Counted from the first letter of the stretch, positions 39,812-50,882 are shown. The stretch is 64,000 bases of DNA from Calditrichota bacterium (GCA_013151275.1 JAADIP010000092.1:1-64000), one strand, 5' to 3'. Notes: generated from the letters alone by a model not told the origin. Translations and numbers: made by a program.

Positions 39812-41821
39812 ATGCACGCTATGAGGTTAAGGCGTTTAAAAATCCTTTACATTGACGACGACATTGATTTTTATCGTTTGGTCAGCGCTATTCTCGAAAA
39901 AGATAAGAGCACGCTTTACGATATAACCTACGCCCAAAACAAAACGCAATTTCTGCAAGCTTTTAACAAAAAGAAATTTGATATGATCGTGAGCGATTTC
40001 GATTTAAAAGAATTCGACGGTTTTGAAATCATTGAAACCATTCGGCAAAAAGACACCCTGATTCCGATCTTAATAGTGACCGGCTCCGGTTCCGAAGAGA
40101 TCGCGGTCGAATGCATGAAAAAGGGCGCGAACGATTACATTATCAAGAATTTTGAGCACATCAAAAAATTGCCCTTTGCCATTAACAGCGCTTACGAAAA
40201 AGCTCAACTGGTCCGTGAGAGCAAAGCAAAAGACATCTCTTTAAAAGAAACTCACGACGAGCTGCAACTGATTATGAACACCATTCATTCGGCTATTATT
40301 ATTCTGGACGAAAAGTTCCGGATTTTACGCCACAATCCTTACTCGCAATATTTTTTAAACCTCAGGAACAACAAGATCATCAATCAACCCATCTGCGCTT
40401 TTATTAACGACCGTTCATTTTCCGAAACGCTTGTTAATTTTTCCGGAAGCAAAAAAGAGAGCGTCCGGTTTGAATTGACCCAGAAATCGGACAACAGTAA
40501 AAAACATTTTTTGATCATACTTCATAAATTTTCGGATAAGAAGCGCTATTTATTGATCGCCGTCGATTTTACCGACCGAAAGGAGATGGAAGAAGAACTT
40601 ATTTTATACCGGGAGCATCTGGAAAAGATGGTCGAACAAAAAGCCCAGCGGCTTATCGAGGCGAATCAGGAATTGATGAATCACTATCAGGAGCTAAAAA
40701 AGCTGGAAGCCGAAATGCGTCGCCAGCGCCAGGAAAAGGTCAATATTCTCGACAATTTAATGGAAGGCGTTGTGTTTGTTGACAACCACGGCAATATTAA
40801 CTGGCTGAATCGGGCGGCGAGCGACATTTTTCAGGTAGATCGCGATTCATGCATCAGCAAACCGTTTACATTTTTGTTGCACGAGCGGTCGCCGTTCAGA
40901 GAGCAAACGTGGGAATTTTTCGGGCAGTATCCTTTTCTCAAAGAATTCAAGGACGCGCTCGGCAGATGGTGGGAGCTAAAAATTTACCAGGTAAAAGACG
41001 AAAACGAAAATATCATCGGCACCTTAAATACGCTGTGGGAAATAACCGAAATCAAACGCAACGAGGAAGAACGCAAACAGTTTGAGAACCAACTTTTACA
41101 CAAACAGAAACTGGAATCCATCGGAACGTTAGCCAGCGGAGTCGCCCACGAAATAAACAATCCCATGACCGGCATCATTAATTATGCCAAACTCTTGCGC
41201 AATCGCATTGAAGATCAGAATTTAAAACTCTTTGCCGAAGGGATTATCGAAGAAGGCGAGCGCATTTCCGCCATCGTTAAAAATCTTCTGGCGTTTTCCC
41301 GCAAAGAGCAAGCCAAAACCGAACAGGTTAATATCGCCCGATTGATTCAGTCTTCCGTGAATCTGGTCAAATCTATTATGCGCAAAGAGCACATTCGCAT
41401 CGAGGTTAAAATCCCCCAAGATTTCCCTTTGGTTCCCTGCCGTCCGCAGCAAATTCAACAGGTTTTGATAAATCTTTTAACCAATGCGCACGACGCTTTG
41501 CAGGCTAAAACAAATTTTAACGATAATAAGACGATCTCAATTTATTGTAAAATTTTAGAAGATCCCGATAAGATGGCGCAAATCATAATCGAAGATAACG
41601 GCATCGGAATAAGCTCTTCCATACTGGAGCGCATTTATGATCCTTTTTTTACGACCAAGCCGCGCGACGCCGGAACCGGTCTCGGGCTTTCGGTCAGCTA
41701 CGGAATTATTCAAAGGCACGGCGGGCAGTTAAGGTGCGAAAGCAAAGAGGGGGAATTCACCCGATTTTTCATCGATTTACCGTTGGAGTCGATGTTGGAA
41801 ATAGAATCGATAAATTCTTGA
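39812..41821 (+). CDS. REC-PAS-PAS histidine kinase
   Basis: N-terminal REC (ILYIDDDIDFYRLVSAIL), PAS domains, HisKA GVAHEINNPMTGIINYAKLL, HATPase DNGIGISSSILERIYDPFFTTK. Confidence 0.92.
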   Translation: MHAMRLRRLKILYIDDDIDFYRLVSAILEKDKSTLYDITYAQNKTQFLQAFNKKKFDMIVSDFDLKEFDGFEIIETIRQKDTLIPILIVTGSGSEEIAVECMKKGANDYIIKNFEHIKKLPFAINSAYEKAQLVRESKAKDISLKETHDELQLIMNTIHSAIIILDEKFRILRHNPYSQYFLNLRNNKIINQPICAFINDRSFSETLVNFSGSKKESVRFELTQKSDNSKKHFLIILHKFSDKKRYLLIAVDFTDRKEMEEELILYREHLEKMVEQKAQRLIEANQELMNHYQELKKLEAEMRRQRQEKVNILDNLMEGVVFVDNHGNINWLNRAASDIFQVDRDSCISKPFTFLLHERSPFREQTWEFFGQYPFLKEFKDALGRWWELKIYQVKDENENIIGTLNTLWEITEIKRNEEERKQFENQLLHKQKLESIGTLASGVAHEINNPMTGIINYAKLLRNRIEDQNLKLFAEGIIEEGERISAIVKNLLAFSRKEQAKTEQVNIARLIQSSVNLVKSIMRKEHIRIEVKIPQDFPLVPCRPQQIQQVLINLLTNAHDALQAKTNFNDNKTISIYCKILEDPDKMAQIIIEDNGIGISSSILERIYDPFFTTKPRDAGTGLGLSVSYGIIQRHGGQLRCESKEGEFTRFFIDLPLESMLEIESINS

Positions 41822-41825
41822 TAGT

Positions 41826-42060
41826 TATTGGTTAAGGGTTAAGAGTTTATTTGTTTAGTTGTTTAGTTGTTTAGTTGTTTAGTTGTTTAGCTGTTTAAAT
41901 TAGAGCAAAAAATGGGTATCGGAAAGCAGAGACCAGAAAGCAGTAGGGAGCGGGTAATGCGTGATTCGTGAATGGAGAAGCCCGCTTAATCCTTAACGCT
42001 TAACAGATTCTGCCCAAAAAAGCAGGAATTTAAGTATTAATCCAATAATTCGGCAGAATC
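41826..42060. repeat. mosaic word-repeat, copy A (includes ~5-6 TTTAGTTG octamers)
   Basis: GTTTAGTT tandem octamers, AGAAAGCAG, GTAATGCGTGA, CTTAATCCTTAACGCTTAAC, ATTCTGCCCAAAAAAGCAGGAATT blocks; homologous to about 53835-53955. Confidence 0.7.
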
Positions 42061-42146
42061 GTCAGGTTTTCGGATTGTTTGTTTGCCGTTTTAATAATTG
42101 ATTCGTAGTTTTGGAATTTATCCGACGGAAAATACAGAGGGATTAA

Positions 42147-45100
42147 ATGGCAAAGATATTATTGGTTGACGACGAAAAGAGCATTCGCATTACCCTTAGC
42201 GAATTCATAAAAGAAGACGGGCATGATGTGGTTTCGGTTTCCACCGCATCCGAAGCGTTAAGTTTATTGGGAAACAACAGCTTTGATGTGATTGTCACGG
42301 ATATTATTTTACCGGGGATGAGCGGGCTTGAGCTTTTCAAATCCATCCGACAGAAATCTCCCAACAGTCAGGTAATTATCATAACCGGAGAACCCACCAT
42401 AGAAACAGCCGCCGAAGCGGTTCGGTCTTCGGCGTTCGATTATCTGCCCAAACCGGTGGACGGCGAAGAGATTAAACATGTTGTGAATCGGGCGGTGGAA
42501 GTAAAAAATCTTCTGGAAGAAAAAGCCCGTTTGAGCGCGGAGAACCTGCGTTATCAGCAGCATCTGGAAGAGTTGGTCGATCTGCGCACCAAAGCCTTAA
42601 AACAGAGCGAACGCACCTTTCGCCTGATGTTCGAGAACAATCCCATGCCCATGATTATTTACGACATTAAAACCCACAAAATTCTCGACATCAATCATTC
42701 CGCTTCTTTGTTGTACGGCTATTCAATAAAAGAATTGATCGGTTCGAAAGTCGATATTCTTTTTCGAAACCCTTCGCTGGTTCCCGAACAGGTTGAAGTT
42801 GAAGACACCATCATTCAGGAATCCGAAGAGATTACCAATGTAAAAAAAGACGGAAGCCTTGTCGAGGTCGAGATATTGTCTCACCGTCTTTTGTACAAAG
42901 ACAGAGAAGCCTGCTATATTATGATTAAGGATATAACCGAGCGCAAGCGTACGGAACACGCCTTAATCCGCTCCGAAAGAAAATACCGAATGTTGTTCGA
43001 GAACATGGCGCAGGGCGTATTCTATTTAAATAACCGCGGGGAAATTTTTTCCATTAACGAAGCCGCGAGAAAGATTCTGGATCTCGAAAAAGATCAAAAA
43101 AAACTGACCATCAACATTTTCGCCCAATACAAATTCTACAACGAAAAAGGCAGAAAAATCGCCGCTAAATCCTTTCCGCCTCTTTTAGCCCTGCAAAAGG
43201 GATTGCCCGTTCTGAACCAGATTGTACGCATCCGCCGCCACGATAAAAAAGATTTGTGGGTCATTATCGATTCGGTTCCCCATTTGGAAAGAAACAAAGT
43301 TAAAGAAGTGTTTACAACCTTCAGCGACATCACTCTTTTAAAACATACCGAATTTGAATTACGGGAAAGCGAGCAAAAACTCCGCGCCGTTCTTAACGCC
43401 TTACCGGATCAGTTATTTCTGTTTTCGCGGGAAGGAATTTGTCTTGACGCCAAGGACAATGAACTTCAGGGTCAGAATTTTCAAAAAATTATCGGAAAAT
43501 CCGTTTTCGAGATATTTCCCGAACCGTTGGCGCAGCGTTTTCAAAACATGCTGCTATTAACCAATCGCGCTGGCGAAATTCAGACCTTTGAATATCATTA
43601 TGAATATAACGGTAAACTGCGCGATTTTGAGGCGCGGCTTATCCGAAGCACCGAAGGACAAATTTTATGCCTGATACGCGATATTACCGAACGAAAGCGC
43701 TACGAAATCGATTTACAAAAGAGCGAATCGAGATTTCGAATACTGTTGGAATCCGCTTCGCAGGCTATTGTACTGGTTAACGTCCATGGCAGGATCACTC
43801 TGGTTAATTCGCATACCGAACAACTTTTCGGTTATTCGAGAGACGAGCTGATCAATCAGCCGGTGGAAACCTTACTTCCCTTTTCTTTACGCGGCAAAGA
43901 TCATCTTTTAAATCAAAACAAATTTCGTCAATTCAAAACAACAATTCCAAAGGGAACCAGCGAACTAAGCGGCATGCGAAAAGACGGGAGCGAATTTCCC
44001 ATCGAAATCCAGCTTTCACGGGTCGAAATGCTGGAAGGACCATTTGTGATGGCGCTGATTACCGATATTTCCGAGCGCAAAAAACTGGAATCGCGGATAC
44101 GAAGGATCGAAAAGCTGGAAGCCATCGGACAATTAGCCGGCGGAATAGCCCATGATTTCAACAACGTTTTAGCGGGAATTATCGGTTTAAGCGAATTAGC
44201 CCTGCGAAAACTCACGGAAAATAATCCTGTCAGAGAAAATATTAAACTGATAATCAACAAAGCGGAAAACGCGGCGGATCTGGTGCGCAAGCTTTTAATG
44301 TTCAGCCGCCAGCAAAAAATCAAACCCCAGCTCATCAACCTGAATCAGGTGGTTTTGAGCAACCGGAAACTTTTGCAGAGATACCTCGGAGAAGACATCC
44401 ATCTGATGATCCATCTCGCCGACGATTTGAATTCCATTTACGGCGATCTGAGCGCAATGGATCAAATTATTACCAATTTGTGCATTAACGCCCGCGACGC
44501 CATGCCCGACGGCGGCGAGCTCTCTTTACAAACCAGCAACGTCCAAATTACCGAAAAAGAAAACGACATGCCTCCCGGCGACTACGTTCTGCTTTTAATT
44601 TCGGACACGGGAATAGGGATGTCCGAGGAAGTTCAAAAGCACATATTCGAGCCCTTTTTTACGACAAAAGAACTCGGACAGGGCACGGGACTCGGTCTCG
44701 CCACGGTTTACGGTCTGGTTCAGCAGCATGACGGATTTATTCAGTTTAACAGTCAATTGGGCGAAGGCACTATTTTCCGCATCTACTTCCCCGCCGTTAT
44801 CGAAAAAAGCAGCTTCAGCAGAAAAAAAGAACCGGAACTGATGGTCAGAGGCGGAAAAGAAACCATCCTTCTGGTGGACGATCAGATCGATATTTTATCG
44901 ACCTCAAAGGAGACGCTGGAATCTTACGGTTACAAAGTTTTAATTGCCGGAAACGGAATTCAGGCTCTGGAAATAATAGAGAAATACAAAGACCTGATCG
45001 AGTTGGTCGTCTCCGATGTCGTAATGCCCGATATGGACGGCATCGAATTGAGAATGCTTTGTCAGCGTATTAACCCGTCGATTAAATTTTTATTAATGAG

Positions 45101-45203
45101 CGCGTTTAGTCCTAAGCTTGAGAACGAAAGGGATTATCTTTTAAAACCTTTTTTAGGACATCAGTTGGCGAGAAAGGTGAGAGAGATATTGGACTCCGGT
45201 TGA
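42147..45203 (+). CDS. hybrid histidine kinase REC-PAS(x4)-HisKA-HATPase-REC
   Basis: LLVDDEKSIRITLSEFI; PAS repeats with [66 protein letters not shown]-terminal REC LLVDDQIDILSTSKETL. Confidence 0.93.
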   Translation: MAKILLVDDEKSIRITLSEFIKEDGHDVVSVSTASEALSLLGNNSFDVIVTDIILPGMSGLELFKSIRQKSPNSQVIIITGEPTIETAAEAVRSSAFDYLPKPVDGEEIKHVVNRAVEVKNLLEEKARLSAENLRYQQHLEELVDLRTKALKQSERTFRLMFENNPMPMIIYDIKTHKILDINHSASLLYGYSIKELIGSKVDILFRNPSLVPEQVEVEDTIIQESEEITNVKKDGSLVEVEILSHRLLYKDREACYIMIKDITERKRTEHALIRSERKYRMLFENMAQGVFYLNNRGEIFSINEAARKILDLEKDQKKLTINIFAQYKFYNEKGRKIAAKSFPPLLALQKGLPVLNQIVRIRRHDKKDLWVIIDSVPHLERNKVKEVFTTFSDITLLKHTEFELRESEQKLRAVLNALPDQLFLFSREGICLDAKDNELQGQNFQKIIGKSVFEIFPEPLAQRFQNMLLLTNRAGEIQTFEYHYEYNGKLRDFEARLIRSTEGQILCLIRDITERKRYEIDLQKSESRFRILLESASQAIVLVNVHGRITLVNSHTEQLFGYSRDELINQPVETLLPFSLRGKDHLLNQNKFRQFKTTIPKGTSELSGMRKDGSEFPIEIQLSRVEMLEGPFVMALITDISERKKLESRIRRIEKLEAIGQLAGGIAHDFNNVLAGIIGLSELALRKLTENNPVRENIKLIINKAENAADLVRKLLMFSRQQKIKPQLINLNQVVLSNRKLLQRYLGEDIHLMIHLADDLNSIYGDLSAMDQIITNLCINARDAMPDGGELSLQTSNVQITEKENDMPPGDYVLLLISDTGIGMSEEVQKHIFEPFFTTKELGQGTGLGLATVYGLVQQHDGFIQFNSQLGEGTIFRIYFPAVIEKSSFSRKKEPELMVRGGKETILLVDDQIDILSTSKETLESYGYKVLIAGNGIQALEIIEKYKDLIELVVSDVVMPDMDGIELRMLCQRINPSIKFLLMSAFSPKLENERDYLLKPFLGHQLARKVREILDSG

Positions 45204-45276
45204 AGTTAATTTTCTGCGGAACAGGGAACGGCGTTTGTAAAATTACGAGTCTCCGGTCGCGGTTTTGGCTTCCGCG

Positions 45277-47244
45277 TCAAAGAACCTGATTTTCAAATAT
45301 CTCCTGCAATTTATTGGCGAGAATTCGCGGAGAAAACGGCTTTTGAATGTAATTGATTCCCGATTCCAGCATGCCGTGTTTACTAATCGCGCTGTCGTCA
45401 TAACCCGACATAAACAGAACCTGAAGCTCGGGATTATCACGGGAAATAATCTCTATCAGTTTTTTGCCGTTCATTACCGGCATTATAAGGTCGGTAAGAA
45501 CCAGATCGATTTCGTCTTTATGTTTTTTGTAAATTTTTAACGCCTGATCGCCGTTGGACGCCTCAAAAATTTTATATCCGAGAGTTTGCAGGGTGTCGCA
45601 AATCAGTTCCCTGACCAAGTACTCGTCTTCGACAACCAAAATTCTTTGACCGCTTCCCCGGGACTTTGTTTCACCGCATTCCCTGCGCGTGAACGATTTT
45701 TGGCTTCTTACCGCCGGAAAGTAAATTTTAAACGTGGTGCCTTTATCCACCTCGCTGTAAACGAATATATGACCGTTGCTCTGTTTTACAATGCCATAGA
45801 CAGTCGCCAGTCCCAAACCGGTTCCTTTTCCTTTTTCTTTGGTCGTAAAAAACGGTTCGAATATTCTCCGGCGGACTTCACCGCTCATTCCCACGCCCGT
45901 ATCGGTGATAGAAAGCTGCACATAGGCTCCGGGTTCCACGTCGGGATGCAGCCGTTTGTAACTGGAATCCAGTTGCACCTGCCTTGTTTCAATAATCAGC
46001 GTTCCGCCGTCCGGCATGGCGTCGCGGGCGTTTACGACCAGATTCATGATAACCTGTTCAATCTGATTGGGATCGGCTTTAATCTGCCAGATATCGGCGT
46101 CGAGCATGGTAACCAGTTCGATATGTTCGCCGATCAGCCGTTGCAGCATAACGGTAAGGTCTTTAATGGATTGATTGATATCGAGAATTTTGGGTTGTAA
46201 AATTTGCCTGCGGCTGAAAGCCAACAACTGTCTGGTTAAAGAAACGGCGCGGTCGGTGGCTTTTTTAATTTGGGTCAAATAATTAAAAGTGGAATCCTGA
46301 TGTTTGATTTTGTTCTGCAAAAGATCGATATAGCCTTCGATTACAGTGAGCAAATTATTGAAATCGTGGGCAATGCCCCCTGCCAACTGCCCGATGGCTT
46401 CCATTTTCTGAGAATGACGCAATTGTTCTTCCAGTTGCTTTCTGAGAGTAATATCGCTCATCACTCCCACAATCACCACGGGTTGTCCTTCTTCGTCTTT
46501 CACCGGCGAGGTGGAAAGGAAAATCATAATTTCTTTTCCGTCGTTGCGTTTAACTTTCAATTCGCCGTTCCAGCCGCCCTTTAAAGTCGCCGGAAGAATA
46601 TGCAGTTGGAAGTCGTAACCGGATACCGGAGAATATAAATTTTCGATGGAAGTCCCGAGTATTTCTTCACGCTTGTATCCGAAGGTATCGAGAAAGGCTT
46701 CGTTTACGAATAAAATTTTTCCGTTAATATCAAAAACGCTCAATCCTTCATTAACCTGTTTCAGGGCGTGAGAGAGCATGTTTCGCTCTACTTCCAGCCT
46801 TTTGTAATCGGTTAAGTCCGAAACAAAACAGAAAAGCGCCGTGTTTTGTCCGAAAGGTATGGGGCGAACGATTAATTTAACCGGGATTATCCGGTTTCCC
46901 TTGCCTTTAAACAATAGCTCAAAAACGCTTTTTTCGCCTTTGTTTTTGTGTTCGGTAAACTGGTCTAAAAAATCGTGAATATTGGGAATGACAAAAAGGT
47001 CTAAAAATTTTTTTGACTTCAGCTCTTCCAGATCGTATCCGCTTAATGATAACAAAAACCGGTTGGCAGAGATAACTTTTGAGGCATCATGATCAACTAT
47101 CAGCACGCCTTCGGGATACACGTCCAGCAAACTTTGATAGTTTTCTATTGAGGCTATATCACCTGTATTTGAAAGTAAATGACTTTTTTCCGCAATACCG
47201 TTGAGAATACCATCGATCATATCCACATTCCTTCGAAAACTCAT
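45277..47244 (-). CDS. hybrid histidine kinase PAS-PAS-HisKA-HATPase-REC
   Basis: PAS domains, [79 protein letters not shown]. Confidence 0.93.
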   Translation of the reverse strand: MSFRRNVDMIDGILNGIAEKSHLLSNTGDIASIENYQSLLDVYPEGVLIVDHDASKVISANRFLLSLSGYDLEELKSKKFLDLFVIPNIHDFLDQFTEHKNKGEKSVFELLFKGKGNRIIPVKLIVRPIPFGQNTALFCFVSDLTDYKRLEVERNMLSHALKQVNEGLSVFDINGKILFVNEAFLDTFGYKREEILGTSIENLYSPVSGYDFQLHILPATLKGGWNGELKVKRNDGKEIMIFLSTSPVKDEEGQPVVIVGVMSDITLRKQLEEQLRHSQKMEAIGQLAGGIAHDFNNLLTVIEGYIDLLQNKIKHQDSTFNYLTQIKKATDRAVSLTRQLLAFSRRQILQPKILDINQSIKDLTVMLQRLIGEHIELVTMLDADIWQIKADPNQIEQVIMNLVVNARDAMPDGGTLIIETRQVQLDSSYKRLHPDVEPGAYVQLSITDTGVGMSGEVRRRIFEPFFTTKEKGKGTGLGLATVYGIVKQSNGHIFVYSEVDKGTTFKIYFPAVRSQKSFTRRECGETKSRGSGQRILVVEDEYLVRELICDTLQTLGYKIFEASNGDQALKIYKKHKDEIDLVLTDLIMPVMNGKKLIEIISRDNPELQVLFMSGYDDSAISKHGMLESGINYIQKPFSPRILANKLQEIFENQVL

Positions 47245-47585
47245 TTAAGTCTTTGAACTCTTACAGTACGCAAGAGCCTGTCCACAACCTTATCGATCAC
47301 TTCCGAATCGAAATAATCCTGAGAACTGATTCTTTGCTGGATTTCCTCGATTTCTTTGGAAGAAAGCGTTTCCGACTCCTTGACCGCTTTTACATAACCG
47401 CTCGCCTCGTTCTTTAAAGAAAGCAACTGACGCGCTTTATCCGAAATATCGGTCTGAACGGTTTTGCCGGTCGTATTTTCCGCCGATCGACCGGAGTGCT
47501 TTGACTCTCCCCTTTTTACGTTTCCGGACTTATTAGGGCGATTTACCCCGGAAGGCAGCCCTAATATGTTTTCTATGAGGCCCAT
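47241..47585 (-). CDS. FlgM-like anti-sigma28 factor homologue 1
   Basis: DISDKARQLLSLKNEASGYVKAV...IEEIQQRISSQDYFDSEVIDKVVDRLL resembles the FlgM C-terminus. Confidence 0.6.
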   Translation of the reverse strand: MGLIENILGLPSGVNRPNKSGNVKRGESKHSGRSAENTTGKTVQTDISDKARQLLSLKNEASGYVKAVKESETLSSKEIEEIQQRISSQDYFDSEVIDKVVDRLLRTVRVQRLK

Positions 47586-47623
47586 TATTACCTCCAATGT
47601 GCCTTTTATTTATATCTTACTTT

Positions 47624-47652
47624 ATTGGTCGTGGGTTCGGCTGATTTTTAAA
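47624..47652 (-). promoter_or_regulatory. sigma28-like promoter candidate, TTTAAA-N13-CACGACC
   Basis: Minus strand TTTTAAAAATCAGCCGAACCCACGACCAATA; same layout as flagellin 2. Confidence 0.5.
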
Positions 47653-47782
47653 ATATTTTTTCAATTTTTTTTATAACATTTCATCTTTCAGCGCAAGTAA
47701 GAGGATGATTTGATGGAATGAAAAGACGGCATGGAAAAACCAAAAGTTTTTCAGGCAAGACAGGAAGCTGTTTTAATTCCGT

Positions 47783-48151
47783 TTAATCGATCTTTCCCGA
47801 CGGATTGATCATGGATAAAAGTTTGTTCACAATTTTATCGATCACATCATCTTTCAGGTAAAAATCATTCTGGACTTTATTACGGAGTTCTTCGACTTCT
47901 TCCGGATTGAGCGTCGGTTTTTCCTGAACCAATTTCAGATAGCGCTCCGCTTCGGCTCTTAATTTTAAAAGCTCGCGGGCTGACTTGGAGATGTTGACGG
48001 TATCGCTTTTCTCCGGTTTTACCTCGCTGGCGGTCTGCGGCTGTTTGACGTCTTTGTAGATCGACTTTTTGATCTTTGTTTTTTTCTCAATCTTAGCGGC
48101 TTTATTCTGCTCGTTGTTCAAGCCGCCAAGCTGATTAATTTTGTCTATCAT
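47783..48151 (-). CDS. FlgM-like anti-sigma28 factor homologue 2
   Basis: DTVNISKSARELLKLRAEAERYLKLV...VEELRNKVQNDFYLKDDVIDKIVNKLLSMI; paralogous to 47241-47585. Confidence 0.6.
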   Translation of the reverse strand: MIDKINQLGGLNNEQNKAAKIEKKTKIKKSIYKDVKQPQTASEVKPEKSDTVNISKSARELLKLRAEAERYLKLVQEKPTLNPEEVEELRNKVQNDFYLKDDVIDKIVNKLLSMINPSGKID

Positions 48152-48157
48152 GGCTAT

Positions 48158-48583
48158 TTACTCCTGAATGATATCCATTACCCGAGAATACCCATTATTA
48201 TCTTTGCGGTTCTGTCTTCTTGCCGTGACTAAATCTGCATGTTGTTTTATATAACGGGTTTTACGTTCCCTTAATTGTTTATAAATTCGCTCATCTATTT
48301 TAACCAGTTGTTCCGCCAACGCCGAAATATCCTTAATGATCTCTTTGTCGGTTTCATCAACCTTTTGATCGGTAAGCTTGTTACGGAACTCCTCTAATTT
48401 CTGAATTTTATCGATCCATTGCTGCCGGAATTCCACCATCTTGTAAAGTACCGAGATGGGCAGAGTCTCGATCTGATCGACAATCTTTTCCGAAAATTGC
48501 AAAACTGCTTTGAAAGAATCAAGTTCTTTATTCAAAATCTGGTTCAAATTCTCTGCTGATTGAGTTTCCTGTTGAAACATCAT
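48158..48583 (-). CDS. FliT/FlgN-like flagellar chaperone (putative)
   Basis: All-helical 141-aa protein between flaG and a FlgM-like gene; assignment mainly from context. Confidence 0.45.
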   Translation of the reverse strand: MMFQQETQSAENLNQILNKELDSFKAVLQFSEKIVDQIETLPISVLYKMVEFRQQWIDKIQKLEEFRNKLTDQKVDETDKEIIKDISALAEQLVKIDERIYKQLRERKTRYIKQHADLVTARRQNRKDNNGYSRVMDIIQE

Positions 48584-48960
48584 GCCCTCCCGTTATATAT
48601 AATGCCGGCAATTTCTTCCATCTTTTTCATTAAGCTGACCATTTGTTCCGGCGGTATTTGACGAATAACCCTTCCCGTTTCTTTTTCAGTTACCAGTATC
48701 ATCGGCATCTGTAATTCAGGATCATAGGTAAACGTTATTTTTGTGCTAAAACGGTTAACAAATCGATTGGCAATGCTAATCAATTTATCGATTTGAATTT
48801 CCCTTTTTTCTTCTATCTGGGTTTCTTTTTCTCCTGCTTCTGGCTGCGACGAAGCCTTTTGCTTCGAGTTTTCATCTTTTAAATTAATAATTTTCGATTG
48901 ATCCAGAGCAACTAATTTGGTTACTTCCGAAGTATTCCCTATTTTATTAATGTCATCCAT
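48580..48960 (-). CDS. flaG: FlaG family protein
   Basis: ITFTYDPELQMPMILVTEKETGRVIRQIPPEQMVSLMKKMEEIAGIIYNGRA. Confidence 0.88.
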   Translation of the reverse strand: MDDINKIGNTSEVTKLVALDQSKIINLKDENSKQKASSQPEAGEKETQIEEKREIQIDKLISIANRFVNRFSTKITFTYDPELQMPMILVTEKETGRVIRQIPPEQMVSLMKKMEEIAGIIYNGRA

Positions 48961-48982
48961 GGTACCCTCCTTTTTAAGAGGT

Positions 48983-50458
48983 TCAGCCCATATTTAAAAA
49001 CGAATTAAAAAATAACTGCTGATTCTGCAGTACGTACATGGTCTGCTGAATTTTTGTAAATTCGTCAAAGTATTGCTTTTCCTTTTTATCCAGCAAGTCA
49101 TTCATATAATCGATACGATCTTCCAGATTTTTAATTTGAGAGTCAATCTGCTTTTTGCTGCCGTCGATGGTGCCGCCTGTTTTCACAAATTTATCGATAT
49201 AATCGGTTAATTTAACCGCGACGCCGTCGGAAGAATTAAAGAGATCGGAAACATAAGCCGGATTTGCCTCTACCGCCTGGTTAAATTTCTCCGAATCTTT
49301 AATCGACAATTTTCCGTCGCGATCGGCTTCGATTCCAATGCTGTAGAGCAGTTTGTAATTTTGAGAAGATGCCGAGTCAACCGGTTCCGAAACAAGATTC
49401 CTGAGGTCGGCAATCATTCCGGAATAGACATAATCGTCGCTTAAAGGACCGCGCTCGTAAGTATCGGGGTTTATGCGCGCCTTTGACTTCAAAAAATCTA
49501 TTACTTCGTTATACTTATCGATAAAGTCCTGCACGTCTTTTTTCACGTTTTCGAGATTGGGATCGATGCTTACCGTAACTGGCTGCGTAAATGTGTCTAA
49601 CAATTGGAATGCCACGCCGGTATAAGCGTCGTCAACATTGTTTGAATCGCGGTACATGGTTAATCCGTCGAGTTCGAAAACCGAATTTAATTCGGAATCG
49701 GTGGCGGACGTTCCCACATTATAGATATAACCGCCGGTTGTTCCCGATGACTGCGCGGAATTATTGACATTCAATGTATCCAGAAGTGTGCTGGTGCCGA
49801 ATCCCATGCGATAGGTATAACCGGTTTGTTCGCTTGTTAACACCATTCTGGAAACGCCGGTTTGTTCGCTGACCACAGAGGCGTGTATTACCTCGTCGCT
49901 GGTAATTGTTTCGTCAGCAACGGCTTGCGCCATTGCGTCGTTAATAGCGGTGCTGATCGTATCGAGAACCTGATCATTTGTGCCGCTGAAGGTATCGGCT
50001 GTTACGGTAACCGAAATTTGCACTCTGTTATTGGGATCCGTATCGGTGGGATGAGCGACTTCCAGGGTAAAGGTTTGATCGGTTGTAAAACTGCTGAAAT
50101 CGGTGCCGTCGTTTGAAAATTGGTTGGACACCCGGGTATCCGATTTCGCCAGTTGTTGAACGGAAAGGGAATGGTTTCCTTTTGATGCCGAATTTTCTAC
50201 CCGCACGCCTACTTTTTGATCGTCGCTGGATTTGGCTTCTTTTGCCTGAAACGGCAGTACGATGGCATCCGTCAGGTATTCCAGTTTGGTTTTTAAGGCA
50301 GAAAGCTTGGAATCCAGCTCGCTGAAAACCGACTTACGGCTCGAGAGATCATTCTTTTGCTGAATGAGCTCATCTCTCGGGCGAGCTTCAAACATCATGT
50401 ACTGATCAACAAGATATTGAATTGAATTGGTTGATCCGCCTATGGAACTAAAATCCAT
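48983..50458 (-). CDS. fliD: flagellar filament capping protein FliD
   Basis: N-terminal STNSIQYLVDQYMMFEARPRDELIQQKNDLSSRKSVFSELDSKLSALK; C-terminal coiled coil; flaG-fliD-fliS order. Confidence 0.93.
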   Translation of the reverse strand: MDFSSIGGSTNSIQYLVDQYMMFEARPRDELIQQKNDLSSRKSVFSELDSKLSALKTKLEYLTDAIVLPFQAKEAKSSDDQKVGVRVENSASKGNHSLSVQQLAKSDTRVSNQFSNDGTDFSSFTTDQTFTLEVAHPTDTDPNNRVQISVTVTADTFSGTNDQVLDTISTAINDAMAQAVADETITSDEVIHASVVSEQTGVSRMVLTSEQTGYTYRMGFGTSTLLDTLNVNNSAQSSGTTGGYIYNVGTSATDSELNSVFELDGLTMYRDSNNVDDAYTGVAFQLLDTFTQPVTVSIDPNLENVKKDVQDFIDKYNEVIDFLKSKARINPDTYERGPLSDDYVYSGMIADLRNLVSEPVDSASSQNYKLLYSIGIEADRDGKLSIKDSEKFNQAVEANPAYVSDLFNSSDGVAVKLTDYIDKFVKTGGTIDGSKKQIDSQIKNLEDRIDYMNDLLDKKEKQYFDEFTKIQQTMYVLQNQQLFFNSFLNMG

Positions 50459-50478
50459 GATCCCCTCCTAACCATACT

Positions 50479-50805
50479 TCAGGGTAAATTAAAAGCTTTT
50501 ACCCAGGTACGTTTTAGGTCTGTAAAAATGGCTTTTGCCTCATCAAAACGTTTTTGATTAATTAAATTGCCAAGATACCGATAAACCGAGAGAAACGTTT
50601 CGGCGGTTTCCTTATAATCAAAGTTCAAAGACTGAATCAGATTATTGACCGCCGTTCTGGCTTTAACGGGATCTTTTTGAGCGCATGCCGTAGCGCCGAA
50701 TTCATAAATATAGGCGACTAACTCTTCGCGGCTGGCGGACATAATTTTCTGAACAAGATACGGATTGGCGTTCCTTTTTCTCGGTTTTTGTTGGTAGTTC
50801 AGCAT
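50479..50805 (-). CDS. fliS: flagellar export chaperone FliS
   Basis: ANPYLVQKIMSASREELVAYIYEFGATACAQKDPVKARTAVNNLIQSLNFDYKETAETFLSVYRYLGNLI. Confidence 0.85.
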   Translation of the reverse strand: MLNYQQKPRKRNANPYLVQKIMSASREELVAYIYEFGATACAQKDPVKARTAVNNLIQSLNFDYKETAETFLSVYRYLGNLINQKRFDEAKAIFTDLKRTWVKAFNLP

Positions 50806-50830
50806 GATTTTACACTCCCTTTAAATGTTT

Positions 50831-50857
50831 AAAAGGTGGAGAGGGTTACTCTCCACC
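50831..50857 (-). terminator. terminator hairpin downstream of flagellin 1
   Basis: Perfect 9-bp stem GGTGGAGAG/CTCTCCACC with a 5-nt loop, followed on the minus strand by TTTTAAA. Confidence 0.75.
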
Positions 50858-50882
50858 TGGATCATTGGGTTGCTGTCATCCA

